From Thermoleophilia bacterium UBA6103 (lineage in GTDB: Bacteria > Actinomycetota > Thermoleophilia > UBA2241), in contig DIWP01000005.1 in the NCBI GenBank assembly GCA_002423545.1, positions 395 to 23,433 of the forward strand: a stretch of DNA of 23,039 bases, read 5' to 3'. Numbering within the stretch: the first letter of the stretch is position 1; each line of letters begins with the position of its first letter. This document shows positions 13,761 to 21,714 of the stretch, in pieces. Below the pieces are notes generated by a model. The model had not been told where the DNA came from, did not search any database, and saw nothing but the letters and a program-made list of their open reading frames with translations. Made by a program: the position numbers and the translations under genes.

Positions 13761-16236
13761 GTCGCGCGGTCCCGGTCGAGCGCCCCTCGGCGGCGGCGTT
13801 CCGGCGCGCCTCGCGACGCTCGCGGAGCGCCGCGTTGGAGGGACAGCCGTAGTAGTCGATGCACTGCTCCCGCGATCCGCGTCCGCCGACGATACGGATC
13901 ATCGGCCAGCCGCACTCGGGACAGGCCTTGCCGGCCGCGGCTATCTGGCCGAAGGGCGGCAGCGGGAACGTCTGGCCGCAGCCACGCCGGCGCGGCGCCG
14001 TATCCTCGCCGTCGGCCGGCTCGCCGGCCCCGGCAGCCGCATCGGCCGCCGGCTCGCCGGAGGCCGCCGCCGGACCGCTCGGCGGCGCGTCGGCAGACCG
14101 CGAGGCGTCATCGGCGACCTGTGTCGCGGCGGCCCCGCCGCCGGGGGACGCCGGACCGGACGCCGCCGCGCCGCCGGCCTCGGTCTCGCCGGCGGCCGCC
14201 TGCTCGTCGGGGAGCCCCCGGCAGGCGGCGAACCGCTTGCCGCTCTTGCGGCTCGTCACGGCCACGATCTCGCCGCCGCATGTATGGCAGGTGCCGAGCG
14301 TCTGATCGCGGCGCACCGCCTCCAGGATCACCGTGCGGACGTCCTCGATGGCGCCGTCGAGCCGCTCCCAGGCGTGTTCGAGCATCTCCTGGCTCTCAGC
14401 CAGCACCGCCTGCCAGCCCAGCTCACCCTCGCTGATGCGGTCCATGTCCGCTTCCAGCCGCGCCGTCATGGCCGGCGAGCTGATGTCCACCGGCGCCTGG
14501 TCGAGAGCGGCGTCGAAGGCCGCGATCAGCGACATGCCGAGGTCGGTCGGTTCGATCGGGTTGCCGCGCACGTAGGTGCGATCGTAGAGACGCTGGATGA
14601 TCTCGGCCCGGGTCGCCTTGGTGCCCAGCCCCATGTCCTCCATCTTCTCGATGAGCGTCCCCTGGCTGAGCCGCCCCGGCGGCTGCGTCTGCTTGGCCTC
14701 GAGACGTACGGCCTCGACGGTGAACGTGTCGCCGGGGGCCACCTGCGGCAGCGGCTTCTCGCGCTCGGCCACGTACTTGCCGTAGACGGCCAGGAAGCCG
14801 GCCTCGGCGACCCGGCTGCCGCGGGCCACGAAAGGTTGCGAGCCGATGCTCAGCTCGAGCTTCTGGCTCTCGATCCGGGCCGCGTCCATCACCGTGGCCA
14901 GGAAGCGCCGCACCACGAGCTCGTACACCTTGGCCTCGTTGCCCTCCAGCGGGCTCGAGGGCACGCCCACCGGGTAGATCGGCGGATGGTCGCTGGTGCG
15001 CTTGTTGCCGCGCGTGGCCGTGAGCTTCGGGCGCGCCGCCAGCTCGGCCGCGATGCCCGCTACCGGGCCGTAGCCCGTGAGGCCGGCCGCCACGCCGTTG
15101 AGGTCGAGGGCCTTGGGATAGACCGTGTTGTCTGTGCGCGGGTAGCTGATGAGACCGCTCAGGTAGAGCGACTCGGCGGCCCGCATGGCACGCGACGGCG
15201 ACACGCCGACCGACGAGGCGGCGCTCATGAGAGCGGTGGTGTTGAACGGCGCCGGCGGCTTCACCGAGCGCGGCCGCGTCTGGTAGTCGGTCACCGTCGC
15301 CAGCGGCGTGTCGGCCTCGGCCTGGGCACGCTCGGCCTTCGCCTGCGCGTCGAAGCGGCCGTGCGCGTGCCCGGCGGTGAGCTGCCGGCCTTCTCTCTCG
15401 AGATCGGCCCACACCTCCCAGTACGGCACCGGCACGAAGGCGCGCCGCTCGCGCTCGCGGTCGACGATCAGGCGCAGCGTCGGCGTCTGCACGCGCCCCA
15501 CGGAGAGGTAGGCGGCGCCGTAGCGGTACGAGGCCAACGAGATGAAGCGGCTCAGCACGGCGCCCCAGAGCAGATCGACGTCCTGGCGGGTACGCGCCGC
15601 GTCGGCGAGGTGGAAGTCGAGCGTGGTCGGCTTGGCGAACGCCGCCTTGACCTCCTCGGCGATGAGCGCCGAGTAGCGCACGCGATGGTGCCGGTCGACG
15701 ACCGCCCGCGGCAACATGGCGCGGACGTGCGGGGTGCCGGCGTCCGCGGCGTCCTCCGCCGGCGGCGGCTCCTCAGCCCCGCCCTTGCGGCGCTTCTTGC
15801 CGGCGCCGTCGTCGTGCGGATGACGCTTGAGCGCCTCGCCACCGAGGATGGCGAGCGCCTCGTTGCCGATCAGCTCGCCCTCGCGGTCGTAGTCGGTGGC
15901 GATGATGAGCTCCTGGGCGCCTTTGGAGGCCGCCCGCAGCGCCCCCAGGACGGTCTGCGCGCCGCCGTCGACGACCCAGACGAAGTCCGGGTCGCGGATC
16001 ATCTCGTGCAGGTTCTTGAGGCTCCAGCGCTTGTACCGGTCGGGGAAGGCGGTGCGCATGACGTGACCGCGGAGACCGATGGCGACGGTGGGACGGCCCT
16101 GCCAGTCGAACGCGTACGAGCTGACTTTCTGCTTGCCCGAGCCGTGCCGGGTGACCTCGACGTGATCGCCGAGGATGTCGGCGATCTTGCGCGCCGCCAT
16201 GTCCTTCTCGGTGATGATGAGCAGCTTGTCGGGCAT
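13735..16236 (-). CDS. topA: Type IA DNA topoisomerase I, archaeal-type, with low-complexity insert in the zinc-ribbon region
   Basis: Relaxes negative supercoils by a transient 5'-phosphotyrosine break; 833 residues. The Toprim domain has IITEK (E10) and DYDREGE (D115, D117, E119). The active site is Y365 in LISYPRTDNTVYP, a form typical of archaeal topoisomerases, where bacterial TopA usually reads ITYMRTDS. GRVQTPTL and KTRAE-like KATRAEIIQRL blocks are present. The C-terminal zinc region has C650-x2-C653-x18-C672, and then about 80 Ala/Gly/Pro/Asp residues before C753 and FPLP; a second ribbon (CPECG...C...C) follows. Another charged insert (about 135-165) lies after the Toprim core. The start is ATG 16234-16236 with only a weak AAAGG. 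A GTG at 16297-16299 next to the -10 could add 21 residues. It heads the tmk-holB-ricT operon. Confidence 0.93.
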   Translation of the reverse strand: MPDKLLIITEKDMAARKIADILGDHVEVTRHGSGKQKVSSYAFDWQGRPTVAIGLRGHVMRTAFPDRYKRWSLKNLHEMIRDPDFVWVVDGGAQTVLGALRAASKGAQELIIATDYDREGELIGNEALAILGGEALKRHPHDDGAGKKRRKGGAEEPPPAEDAADAGTPHVRAMLPRAVVDRHHRVRYSALIAEEVKAAFAKPTTLDFHLADAARTRQDVDLLWGAVLSRFISLASYRYGAAYLSVGRVQTPTLRLIVDRERERRAFVPVPYWEVWADLEREGRQLTAGHAHGRFDAQAKAERAQAEADTPLATVTDYQTRPRSVKPPAPFNTTALMSAASSVGVSPSRAMRAAESLYLSGLISYPRTDNTVYPKALDLNGVAAGLTGYGPVAGIAAELAARPKLTATRGNKRTSDHPPIYPVGVPSSPLEGNEAKVYELVVRRFLATVMDAARIESQKLELSIGSQPFVARGSRVAEAGFLAVYGKYVAEREKPLPQVAPGDTFTVEAVRLEAKQTQPPGRLSQGTLIEKMEDMGLGTKATRAEIIQRLYDRTYVRGNPIEPTDLGMSLIAAFDAALDQAPVDISSPAMTARLEADMDRISEGELGWQAVLAESQEMLEHAWERLDGAIEDVRTVILEAVRRDQTLGTCHTCGGEIVAVTSRKSGKRFAACRGLPDEQAAAGETEAGGAAASGPASPGGGAAATQVADDASRSADAPPSGPAAASGEPAADAAAGAGEPADGEDTAPRRRGCGQTFPLPPFGQIAAAGKACPECGWPMIRIVGGRGSREQCIDYYGCPSNAALRERREARRNAAAEGRSTGTARRGRRRTKS

Positions 16237-16308
16237 CTCCCGCCTTTTCGTCGTTGCCTTGGCCGTGACCGCTGCGCACGGCGGCGCCGGCCGCTGCACG
16301 GCGCGCAG

Positions 16309-16336
16309 GTTATACCCGCAGACGACCGGCTGTCGA
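16309..16336 (-). promoter_or_regulatory. topA operon promoter (TCGACA, 16-nt spacer, TATAAC)
   Basis: On the minus strand, TCGACA (16331-16336) and TATAAC (16309-16314) are 16 nt apart. Predicted start near 16302, giving a leader of about 66 nt to ATG 16236, or near-leaderless translation from GTG 16299. Confidence 0.6.
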
Positions 16337-16432
16337 CGCGACGCCGCTGTGAGCGTCCACCGGCAGCGCACGATGATCGGAGAAGAACGCAGCTCCGGGA
16401 CCGGATGGCCGTTGCCGCGACCGCGAGGGCGA

Positions 16433-16453
16433 TCCGCCGGCGGTCCCGGCGGA
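16433..16453 (-). terminator. Hairpin after the STAS gene (8-bp stem, 5-nt loop)
   Basis: TCCGCCGG (16433-16440) pairs with CCGGCGGA (16446-16453), starting 9 nt after the STAS stop. No T-tract is seen. It likely ends the amidohydrolase-TPR-STAS transcript before the topA promoter. Confidence 0.45.
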
Positions 16454-16462
16454 GCGCGGTGC

Positions 16463-16858
16463 TCAGAACGCCGCCGCAGCCTCCTCGCGTGTCGGCACCA
16501 CGGTGAACACCCGGTCGAGGCCCGTCAGCGTGACCGGTCGCATGACGGCGTGGCCTTCGGCGACGACCACCAGGCGACCCTGCAGCGGATGCAGCTTGCG
16601 CACCGCCCCCACGAGCACACCCAGCGCCGTCGAGTCGATGAACGTGACCTCCGTGAGGTCGACCACCACGTCGGTGAGACCGTCGTCGATGAGAGCCTGC
16701 AGCGCCTCCTTGAAGCGCGGCGAGGTCGAGATATCGACTTCGCCGCACAGAGCTATGAGGCCGATGCGGTCATCGAGCGTCCCGCGCTGTACGGCGAACG
16801 GCACGCCGCGCTGCACCGGGTCGTACGTCTGCGGCTGATCGCTGCCGTCGTCCTGCAT
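16463..16858 (-). CDS. STAS-domain anti-sigma-factor antagonist
   Basis: A 131-residue SpoIIAA/RsbV-like protein. In this family the STAS domain binds an anti-sigma kinase and is switched off by phosphorylation of a Ser. The phospho-site region is FIDSTALGVLVGA, with S76 as the likely acceptor. GEVDISTSPRFKEAL (39-53) is the typical first half of the fold. About 25 hydrophilic residues precede the domain. The start is ATG 16856-16858 with GGAGG six bases upstream, located within the end of the preceding TPR gene; a GTG at 16864 would overlap its stop. No partner kinase or sigma factor is in the window, so the regulon is unknown. Confidence 0.92.
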   Translation of the reverse strand: MQDDGSDQPQTYDPVQRGVPFAVQRGTLDDRIGLIALCGEVDISTSPRFKEALQALIDDGLTDVVVDLTEVTFIDSTALGVLVGAVRKLHPLQGRLVVVAEGHAVMRPVTLTGLDRVFTVVPTREEAAAAF

Positions 16859-16860
16859 GG

Positions 16861-17505
16861 TCACCCTCCGTCTGTAGCCGACGGGGACGGCTCCGGCTCT
16901 CCCGTGAGCTCCTCAAGCAGAGCCCGGACATCGGCCGCGAACTGCGAGTCCGGCTCCAGCTCAAGGTACTTGCGATAGGCGAGGATGGCAAGGTCGGTGC
17001 GGCCGGCGTTCTGCGCCGCCTGGCCGTAGTACAGGTAGTTCTCGGCCTCGTTGGGCTGCAGGTCGGTGAGCTGTCCGTACACGCGCACCAGCGCCTCGGC
17101 GTCGCCCAACTGCGTGTACAGCGAGGCCAGGGTGATGTACGTGTCGACGAGCTTCTGGGTGGCGCCGGCGTCGTCGGCGGGGTCGCCGAGCGCCTCGATG
17201 TAGCGTTGGTAGTAGTCCACAGCGGTCTGCCAGGCGGCGATCTGCGCCTCCGAGCCCTGCGGCTCCTGCGCGCCGAGCTGCTGGTACGCCTCGGCCAGCG
17301 AACGCAGCGTCGCCGCGGCGGTCGGGCTGGCCTGCAGCGTAGCCTCGAGCTGCTCGATGCGCTCGGTGGTCGGCGCCGGACCACCGCCGCCGCAGCCGGG
17401 GAAGGCGCCCAGGACGCCGGCGATGCCGAAGCCGGCCATGAGCAGCGCCATGAAGCCGAAGATGATGCGCTGCCAGAACTTGACCCGTTTGCGGTCGAGG
17501 AGCAC
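16861..17505 (-). CDS. Membrane-anchored TPR protein
   Basis: A 214-residue protein with a short basic N-terminus and one hydrophobic segment (about 11-33), followed by a Gly/Pro stretch (GCGGGGPAP). The rest is helical. Tetratricopeptide-like pairs are visible: ATLRSLAEAYQQLG, KLVDTYITLASLYTQLGD, ENYLYYGQAAQNAGRTDLAI and YRKYLELEPDS. It is probably a membrane-tethered scaffold with the TPR domain outside or at the membrane face; a lipoprotein Cys (C38 in PGCGG) is possible but there is no proper lipobox. The start is GTG 17503-17505, with AGAGG four to five bases upstream. It lies 13 nt after the amidohydrolase stop and 2 nt before the STAS ATG. Function unknown. Confidence 0.8.
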   Translation of the reverse strand: MLLDRKRVKFWQRIIFGFMALLMAGFGIAGVLGAFPGCGGGGPAPTTERIEQLEATLQASPTAAATLRSLAEAYQQLGAQEPQGSEAQIAAWQTAVDYYQRYIEALGDPADDAGATQKLVDTYITLASLYTQLGDAEALVRVYGQLTDLQPNEAENYLYYGQAAQNAGRTDLAILAYRKYLELEPDSQFAADVRALLEELTGEPEPSPSATDGG

Positions 17506-17518
17506 GGTGCCTCTCTTC

Positions 17519-18991
17519 TTATCGGTCGGCGCCGGGAACGTCCGGCGTGGTCGTGGAACGGTCGATGGTGTGCCACCAGCCCGACTGGTCGTCTCCCACG
17601 CGCACGCCGTCGCGCACCCTGGCGTGCAGCTTCTGACGCACGGCGATGCCACCCTGACGGACGGCCTCCGCGTCGAGCGATCGCAGGACGCGATCGTGAT
17701 AGAGGACGCGTCCGCCGACGCAGGTGAAGGTGACGTCGTCCTGATTGGCGCCGTAGACGAGCGCCGAATAGGGGTCCTCGACCGGCGCGAAGTGCGAGCG
17801 TGAGGTGTCGACGGCGATGAGGTCGGCGTACTTGCCGGCCTCGAGCGAGCCGACCTGATCGGCGAGACCCAGAGCGTCGGCGGCGCCGAGCGTGGCTATG
17901 TACACGCACTTCTGCGCGGAGAGCACACCGACGTCGCGCTCGACGGCACGATGCAGGAACAGCGCCGTGCGCATCTCGTCGAACATGTCCATGATGTTGC
18001 TGGAGGCCGGGCTGTCCGTCCCGAAGCCGACACGGACACCCTGACGCAGCATCTCGGCCAGCGGCGCCACACCGCAACCCAGCTTGGCGTTGCTCTTGGG
18101 ACAGTGCGCCACCGCCGCCCCCTTGCCGGCGAGGATGCGGATATCGTCACTCGAGGCCTGCACGCAGTGGACGGCGAGGAAGTCGCGGTCGAAGACGCCC
18201 CACTGCTGCAGGTACTTGATGGGGCTGACGCCGTACGGCTGCACGAGCATGCGTTCCCAGCCGACCTTCTCACGGAAGTCGTGGGCGAACTTGCCCGAGC
18301 CCGAGCGGATGTACGTGAGCTCCTCGCGGCTCTCGGCCACATGGCTGGCCACCTTGAGCCCATGCTCTCGCGCGTAGCCGGCGATCGTCTGATAGAGGCG
18401 GCTGGAGACCGTGTACGGCGCGTGCGGCGCGATGCCGATCTCGATCTGCGGCGGCGCCGCGGCGCGGGCGCCTTCGAGCCGCGCCTGCAGCTCGGCCATG
18501 GTCTCGTCGAGCCGTGAGTCGTCGATGCCGAAGACCTCGAGGTAGAGGCGGCCGCGCAGTCCCGCCTGAGCGGCGGCCAGCAGCGTCTCGCCGCCGAACG
18601 CGGTGTCGGCGATGGTCGTGATGCCCGACGCGACGCATTCGGCGGCACCCAGCAGGGCGCTGTGCAGATAGTCGCTCGGCGACAAGGCGGCCTTGGCGTC
18701 GACGAGGCGTACGATCCAGTCGCCGAACTCCTCGTCGTCGAAGATGCCGCGGAAGGTCGCGTACTCGAGATGACAGTGGGCGTTCACGAAGCCCGGCATG
18801 AGGACGGCGGCGCCGAAATCGACCACGTCGGCCTGGGGATTGGCGGCCGCCAGATCGAGCGCCGGGCCGACGGCGGCGACGCGCTCGCCGTGGACCAGGA
18901 CCGCCCCTGCGCGCAGCGGGGCAGCCGTGACCGGCAGCACCCATTCGGCGCAGTAGATGACGTCCTGAGTCTGTTCTGAGGCGCTTTCCAT
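17519..18991 (-). CDS. Amidohydrolase of the MtaD/SsnA (TrzA/AtzA) deaminase family
   Basis: Cytoplasmic zinc deaminase or hydrolase of 490 residues. The metal and active-site residues of the family are all seen: NAHCHLE (H72, H74), PHAPYT (H190), SHVAES (H217, E220), VHCVQ (H275) and GFGTDSPAS (D326). The best-known members deaminate 5'-methylthioadenosine and S-adenosylhomocysteine; others act on aminodeoxyfutalosine in menaquinone synthesis, guanine or chlorohydrolase substrates. Nothing in the sequence decides between these. The C-terminus carries about 50 residues beyond the usual beta domain. The start is ATG 18989-18991 without a clear Shine-Dalgarno; a TTG 12 codons upstream is a weaker choice. 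It leads an operon with the TPR and STAS genes. Confidence 0.9.
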   Translation of the reverse strand: MESASEQTQDVIYCAEWVLPVTAAPLRAGAVLVHGERVAAVGPALDLAAANPQADVVDFGAAVLMPGFVNAHCHLEYATFRGIFDDEEFGDWIVRLVDAKAALSPSDYLHSALLGAAECVASGITTIADTAFGGETLLAAAQAGLRGRLYLEVFGIDDSRLDETMAELQARLEGARAAAPPQIEIGIAPHAPYTVSSRLYQTIAGYAREHGLKVASHVAESREELTYIRSGSGKFAHDFREKVGWERMLVQPYGVSPIKYLQQWGVFDRDFLAVHCVQASSDDIRILAGKGAAVAHCPKSNAKLGCGVAPLAEMLRQGVRVGFGTDSPASSNIMDMFDEMRTALFLHRAVERDVGVLSAQKCVYIATLGAADALGLADQVGSLEAGKYADLIAVDTSRSHFAPVEDPYSALVYGANQDDVTFTCVGGRVLYHDRVLRSLDAEAVRQGGIAVRQKLHARVRDGVRVGDDQSGWWHTIDRSTTTPDVPGADR

Positions 18992-19046
18992 ACGGGTTCG
19001 CCGACGGCGGCGTGACGCCTTCAACGCCGCCCGTCGGACCGGCGTG

Positions 19047-19076
19047 AGTATAGAGAGCCGGACTGACGGCAGGCAA
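19047..19076 (-). promoter_or_regulatory. Amidohydrolase operon promoter (TTGCCT, 18-nt spacer, TATACT)
   Basis: TATACT (19047-19052 on the minus strand) is preceded at 18 nt by TTGCCT. The predicted start is near 19040 and the leader about 49 nt. It diverges from the TATAAT promoter at 19154. Confidence 0.5.
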
Positions 19077-19153
19077 ACGCCGCCGACAACGACGGCATGC
19101 CGGACGGCGACGGCGAGGCGCGAGTGGGGATCCAGCGCCGCGCGGGTGGACGC

Positions 19154-19159
19154 TATAAT
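19154..19159 (+). promoter_or_regulatory. -10 element TATAAT for the Asp23-like/GNAT operon
   Basis: A perfect TATAAT with no recognisable -35. Predicted start near 19166. An in-frame ATG lies at 19170, only 4 nt on, so translation may begin there near-leaderlessly, or at the GTG at 19245. Confidence 0.5.
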
Positions 19160-19244
19160 CGGATCAGCGATGCCGCCGGACAGACGGCGGCCGGACGCCG
19201 GCGGCCGACCGGCGACGCACGCGTCACGCGATACCGGGGTGGAC

Positions 19245-19640
19245 GTGACCCAGACACAACCTTCGAGGATCTCTCCGGAAGACCTCACGGCCGCCGTGTG
19301 GCAGGTCGTCAGGGAGGTCCCCGGCGTCGTCGATCTGCACCGCAATCCGCTGCAGATGCTCGGCGAGCGTGTCAAGCTCGACTGGCACGGTCCGGTGCGC
19401 CTGCTCGGCGACGAGACCGCTCCGGTGCTGGAGGTCCACATCGTCGTCGCCGTGGGACACCCCATCCCCGTTGTCGCCGAAGCCACGCAGCAGGCGCTGC
19501 GCCGATACGTGCGCCATGACCTGCCGTCGTGCCGCGACGTACGCCTGTGCGTCGACGACATCGTCGATCCCGCGGACCCCGGCGACGGCGAACCCGGCGA
19601 CGGGTACCATGCCGGTGCTCAGTCCGGCGCCGACGACTGA
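19245..19640 (+). CDS. Asp23/Gls24-like protein
   Basis: A soluble protein of about 131 residues. The core ISPEDLTAAVWQVVREVPGV (about 9-28), DLHRNP and VEVHIVVAVGHPIPVVAEAT-like strand-helix pattern resemble the Asp23 (alkaline shock) family, whose members associate with the cell envelope or membrane in Gram-positive bacteria. The C-terminal 25 residues are acidic and Gly-rich. The start is uncertain. GTG 19245 has a GGGG stretch about five bases upstream and lies close to the conserved core. ATG 19170 is next to a TATAAT box and would add 25 low-complexity residues. The next gene begins 14 nt after the stop. Family call is moderate; function unknown. Confidence 0.65.
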   Translation: MTQTQPSRISPEDLTAAVWQVVREVPGVVDLHRNPLQMLGERVKLDWHGPVRLLGDETAPVLEVHIVVAVGHPIPVVAEATQQALRRYVRHDLPSCRDVRLCVDDIVDPADPGDGEPGDGYHAGAQSGADD

Positions 19641-19654
19641 TCGCGCCTGAGTCG

Positions 19655-20248
19655 ATGCGCACCGTCGATCTCACCACCGGCAGTCGGGACCTGCTCGGTC
19701 CGCCGTGTCGTGACTGCACGTGGTGGCAACGACCGGACCCGTTCTGCCGGGTCGACCGGCGGGCATGGGAGCGCGCCGTCGAGCTGGAGACCGGGCTCTT
19801 CGGCAAAGTAGCGCTCGACGACCAAGCCGTGCTCGGATCGGTCCATGCCGCGCCTTCGACCCTGGTCCCCCACGCGCGGCGCCTGCCGGCCGGGCCGGCC
19901 GGCCCCGATGCCTGGCTGATGACCTGCGCGTTCTTCTACGACGACGAGTTCCTGCACGGGTTCCAGTGGCTCCTGCAGGATCTGGAAGCGGCGCTCAAGC
20001 TCCGCCAGGCGACGGCCCTGGAGGCGTTCGCCCTGCGGCCGACCGGCGTCGGGGACCGCTTCCGCGGCTACCTGCACGAGCGCAACCTCTTCAATCACGA
20101 GGTGCTCGAGGGCAGCGGCTTCCGCCCGATCCGCAGCAGGGGCGACGTGACGCTGTACCGTCTCGACCTGGCGACCCTGATCGCCGTGCCGCGCTGGGCC
20201 GGCCTCGACGTCCGGATCGAGAAGCACGCCGCCGCCCAGCCGATCTGA
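19655..20248 (+). CDS. GNAT-like acetyltransferase with Cys-rich N-terminus
   Basis: A 197-residue protein. The N-terminal CRDCTWWQ (C18, C21) followed by FCR (C31) is seen in actinobacterial GNAT-family proteins whose N-terminus may bind metal. The middle has strand-like LMTCAFFYDDEFLHGFQWLL and the helix QDLEAALKLRQATALEAFAL. The C-terminal part NLFNHEVLEGSGFRPIRSRG with VTLYRLDL is the typical end of the GNAT fold (helix, then GF, then final strand). The classical acetyl-CoA loop (RxxGxG/A) is not evident, so acetyltransferase activity is not assured. The start is ATG 19655 without a strong ribosome site, 14 nt after the Asp23-like stop, suggesting co-transcription. It converges with the MgtE-N/CBS gene across 36 bp. 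Confidence 0.65.
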   Translation: MRTVDLTTGSRDLLGPPCRDCTWWQRPDPFCRVDRRAWERAVELETGLFGKVALDDQAVLGSVHAAPSTLVPHARRLPAGPAGPDAWLMTCAFFYDDEFLHGFQWLLQDLEAALKLRQATALEAFALRPTGVGDRFRGYLHERNLFNHEVLEGSGFRPIRSRGDVTLYRLDLATLIAVPRWAGLDVRIEKHAAAQPI

Positions 20249-20284
20249 GATCCGGCGCCCGCTGCCCTGACGGCACGGGTGGCG

Positions 20285-21544
20285 TCAGCGGAACAGCCGC
20301 GGCAGCCGCTGCGTGAGCTCGTCGGGCAGCACCGCTTCCAGCGCGTCGTCGAGCGTCACGATCCCGGCGAGATGGCCGTCCTTTTCCACGACCGGCAGGG
20401 CCAGGAGGTTGTAGTGCGTCATCAGGCGCGCCACCTCCTCCTCCGGAACGTCGGGCGTGACGGTGACCACGTCGTCTTCCATGAAGCTCTCCAGGCGACG
20501 GTCGGGGTCGGCGAGCACCAGCTCACCCAGCGCCACGACGCCGCACAGGCGCTGCCGGTCGTCGAGGACGAAGACGATGGCGAGCGCGTGCTCCTCGGGG
20601 CCCTCGGCGCGGATGCGGGCGAGCGCCTCCGCCGCGGTGATGCCGCGCGGCAGCGTCACGAAGTCGGTGGTCATGAGCGCCCCGGCGGAATGGTCGGGAT
20701 GGCTCGCCAGGCCGCGTAACGACTCGGCGTCGGCCTGAGGCAGCCCGGCGAGGAGCGTCTCGGCGGCGTCGTCGGGCAGCTCGGCAAGGATGTCGGCGGC
20801 GTCGTCGGGATCGATCTCGGCAAGCACGGCGACCGCCCGCTCGACTTCCATCTCCAGCAGCGCCGCCGAGCGCAGCTCGTCTTCCATCTCCTGCAGCGTG
20901 TCGGCGGCGAGCTGCGTGTTGAGCGCGCCGAGCACCGCCGCCCGCTCGCGCGGGCCGACCTGGGAGATCACGTCGGCGAGGTCGGCCGGATGCATGTCGG
21001 CGACCTCGGCGAAGGCTTCGACGAAGTTGAGCCGTGAGAGCCGCAGCGAGATGAGATTGACGGCATCCCAGGGCACGACGTCGTCGGGTGTGACGTGCCG
21101 GCGGCGGGCGAGGAACCCGAGCCCGATACGCCGCATGACGGCGCCGCCGCTGACGTCGATGCCGGCGACGGTAAGCCTGCCTTCGCGCGTCTGCAGCGCC
21201 ACATCCTGGACCCGGACGAAGCGCCGCGAGCGCTTGTCCAGCACCTGGTTGTCCAGGACCGCGTCGACCAGCGCCAGCTCGTCGGCGCGCAGCGCGGCGG
21301 CCTTGACCCGCTGGCGCGGGACGTTGAGGCGCAAGCGCTCCCGGTCGACATCGATCTCAGCGACCTGCGCCCAGCTGGCGGCGAGCTGCTCGTGATCGCC
21401 GATGAAGAACGCCGAGACGACCGGCGGCTCCTCGGCCATGGTCACCACCACATCGACGATCTCGCCGATCTCGATGCCCTCGGCATCGACGACCGTCATC
21501 GACTCAAGGTCGGAGAGGGCCAGCAGCCCCGGGTCTTCGTCCAC
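20285..21544 (-). CDS. Soluble PRC-barrel / MgtE-N / CBS-pair protein
   Basis: About 419 residues. Two PRC-barrel-like segments (about 15-70 and 90-160: VVDAEGIEIGEIVDVV, RLTVAGIDVSGG) are followed by an MgtE intracellular N domain with helical repeats (HPADLADVISQVG, IDPDDAADILAELP), then a CBS pair (about 285-410). These are the cytoplasmic sensor parts of the MgtE magnesium channel, but there is no membrane domain, so this is not a transporter by itself. Similar soluble proteins occur in actinobacteria and may sense Mg2+ or nucleotides for a separate transporter. None is encoded beside it. The start is GTG 21542-21544, with GGGAG three bases upstream. An ATG at 21685 would add 47 low-complexity residues and overlaps the predicted promoter. 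Confidence 0.82.
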   Translation of the reverse strand: MDEDPGLLALSDLESMTVVDAEGIEIGEIVDVVVTMAEEPPVVSAFFIGDHEQLAASWAQVAEIDVDRERLRLNVPRQRVKAAALRADELALVDAVLDNQVLDKRSRRFVRVQDVALQTREGRLTVAGIDVSGGAVMRRIGLGFLARRRHVTPDDVVPWDAVNLISLRLSRLNFVEAFAEVADMHPADLADVISQVGPRERAAVLGALNTQLAADTLQEMEDELRSAALLEMEVERAVAVLAEIDPDDAADILAELPDDAAETLLAGLPQADAESLRGLASHPDHSAGALMTTDFVTLPRGITAAEALARIRAEGPEEHALAIVFVLDDRQRLCGVVALGELVLADPDRRLESFMEDDVVTVTPDVPEEEVARLMTHYNLLALPVVEKDGHLAGIVTLDDALEAVLPDELTQRLPRLFR

Positions 21545-21680
21545 CTGCTCCCAGTCGGTCCGGCTGTCCGGCGCTGCCCTTGAAGCCGGACGGTGTGCGA
21601 GCGCACCCCGACCGGAGAGGCTCCTGCCCTGCGAGCGCGTCGTCGACGCGTCGCGGGCCCAGCCGCCGCGGACATCGGCG

Positions 21681-21710
21681 ACCATACCGGCGGCGCGGCG
21701 GGGCTGTCAA
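21681..21710 (-). promoter_or_regulatory. Promoter of the MgtE-N/CBS gene (TTGACA, 18-nt spacer, TATGGT)
   Basis: A consensus TTGACA (21705-21710 on the minus strand) is followed at 18 nt by TATGGT (21681-21686). Predicted start near 21674, with a leader of about 130 nt to GTG 21544. It argues against translation from ATG 21685. Confidence 0.5.
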
Positions 21711-21714
21711 CGAG

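Noticed and set aside
13618..16506. Very long plus-strand open frame (962 codons) opposite topA
   Set aside because: It is the antisense shadow of topA in GC-rich DNA. Its translation is low-complexity Arg/Gly/His with no family motif, while the minus strand encodes a full topoisomerase.
21673..21675. ATG at the predicted +1 of the MgtE-N/CBS transcript as a leaderless start
   Set aside because: It is out of frame with the conserved protein and meets a stop codon after about 60 codons.
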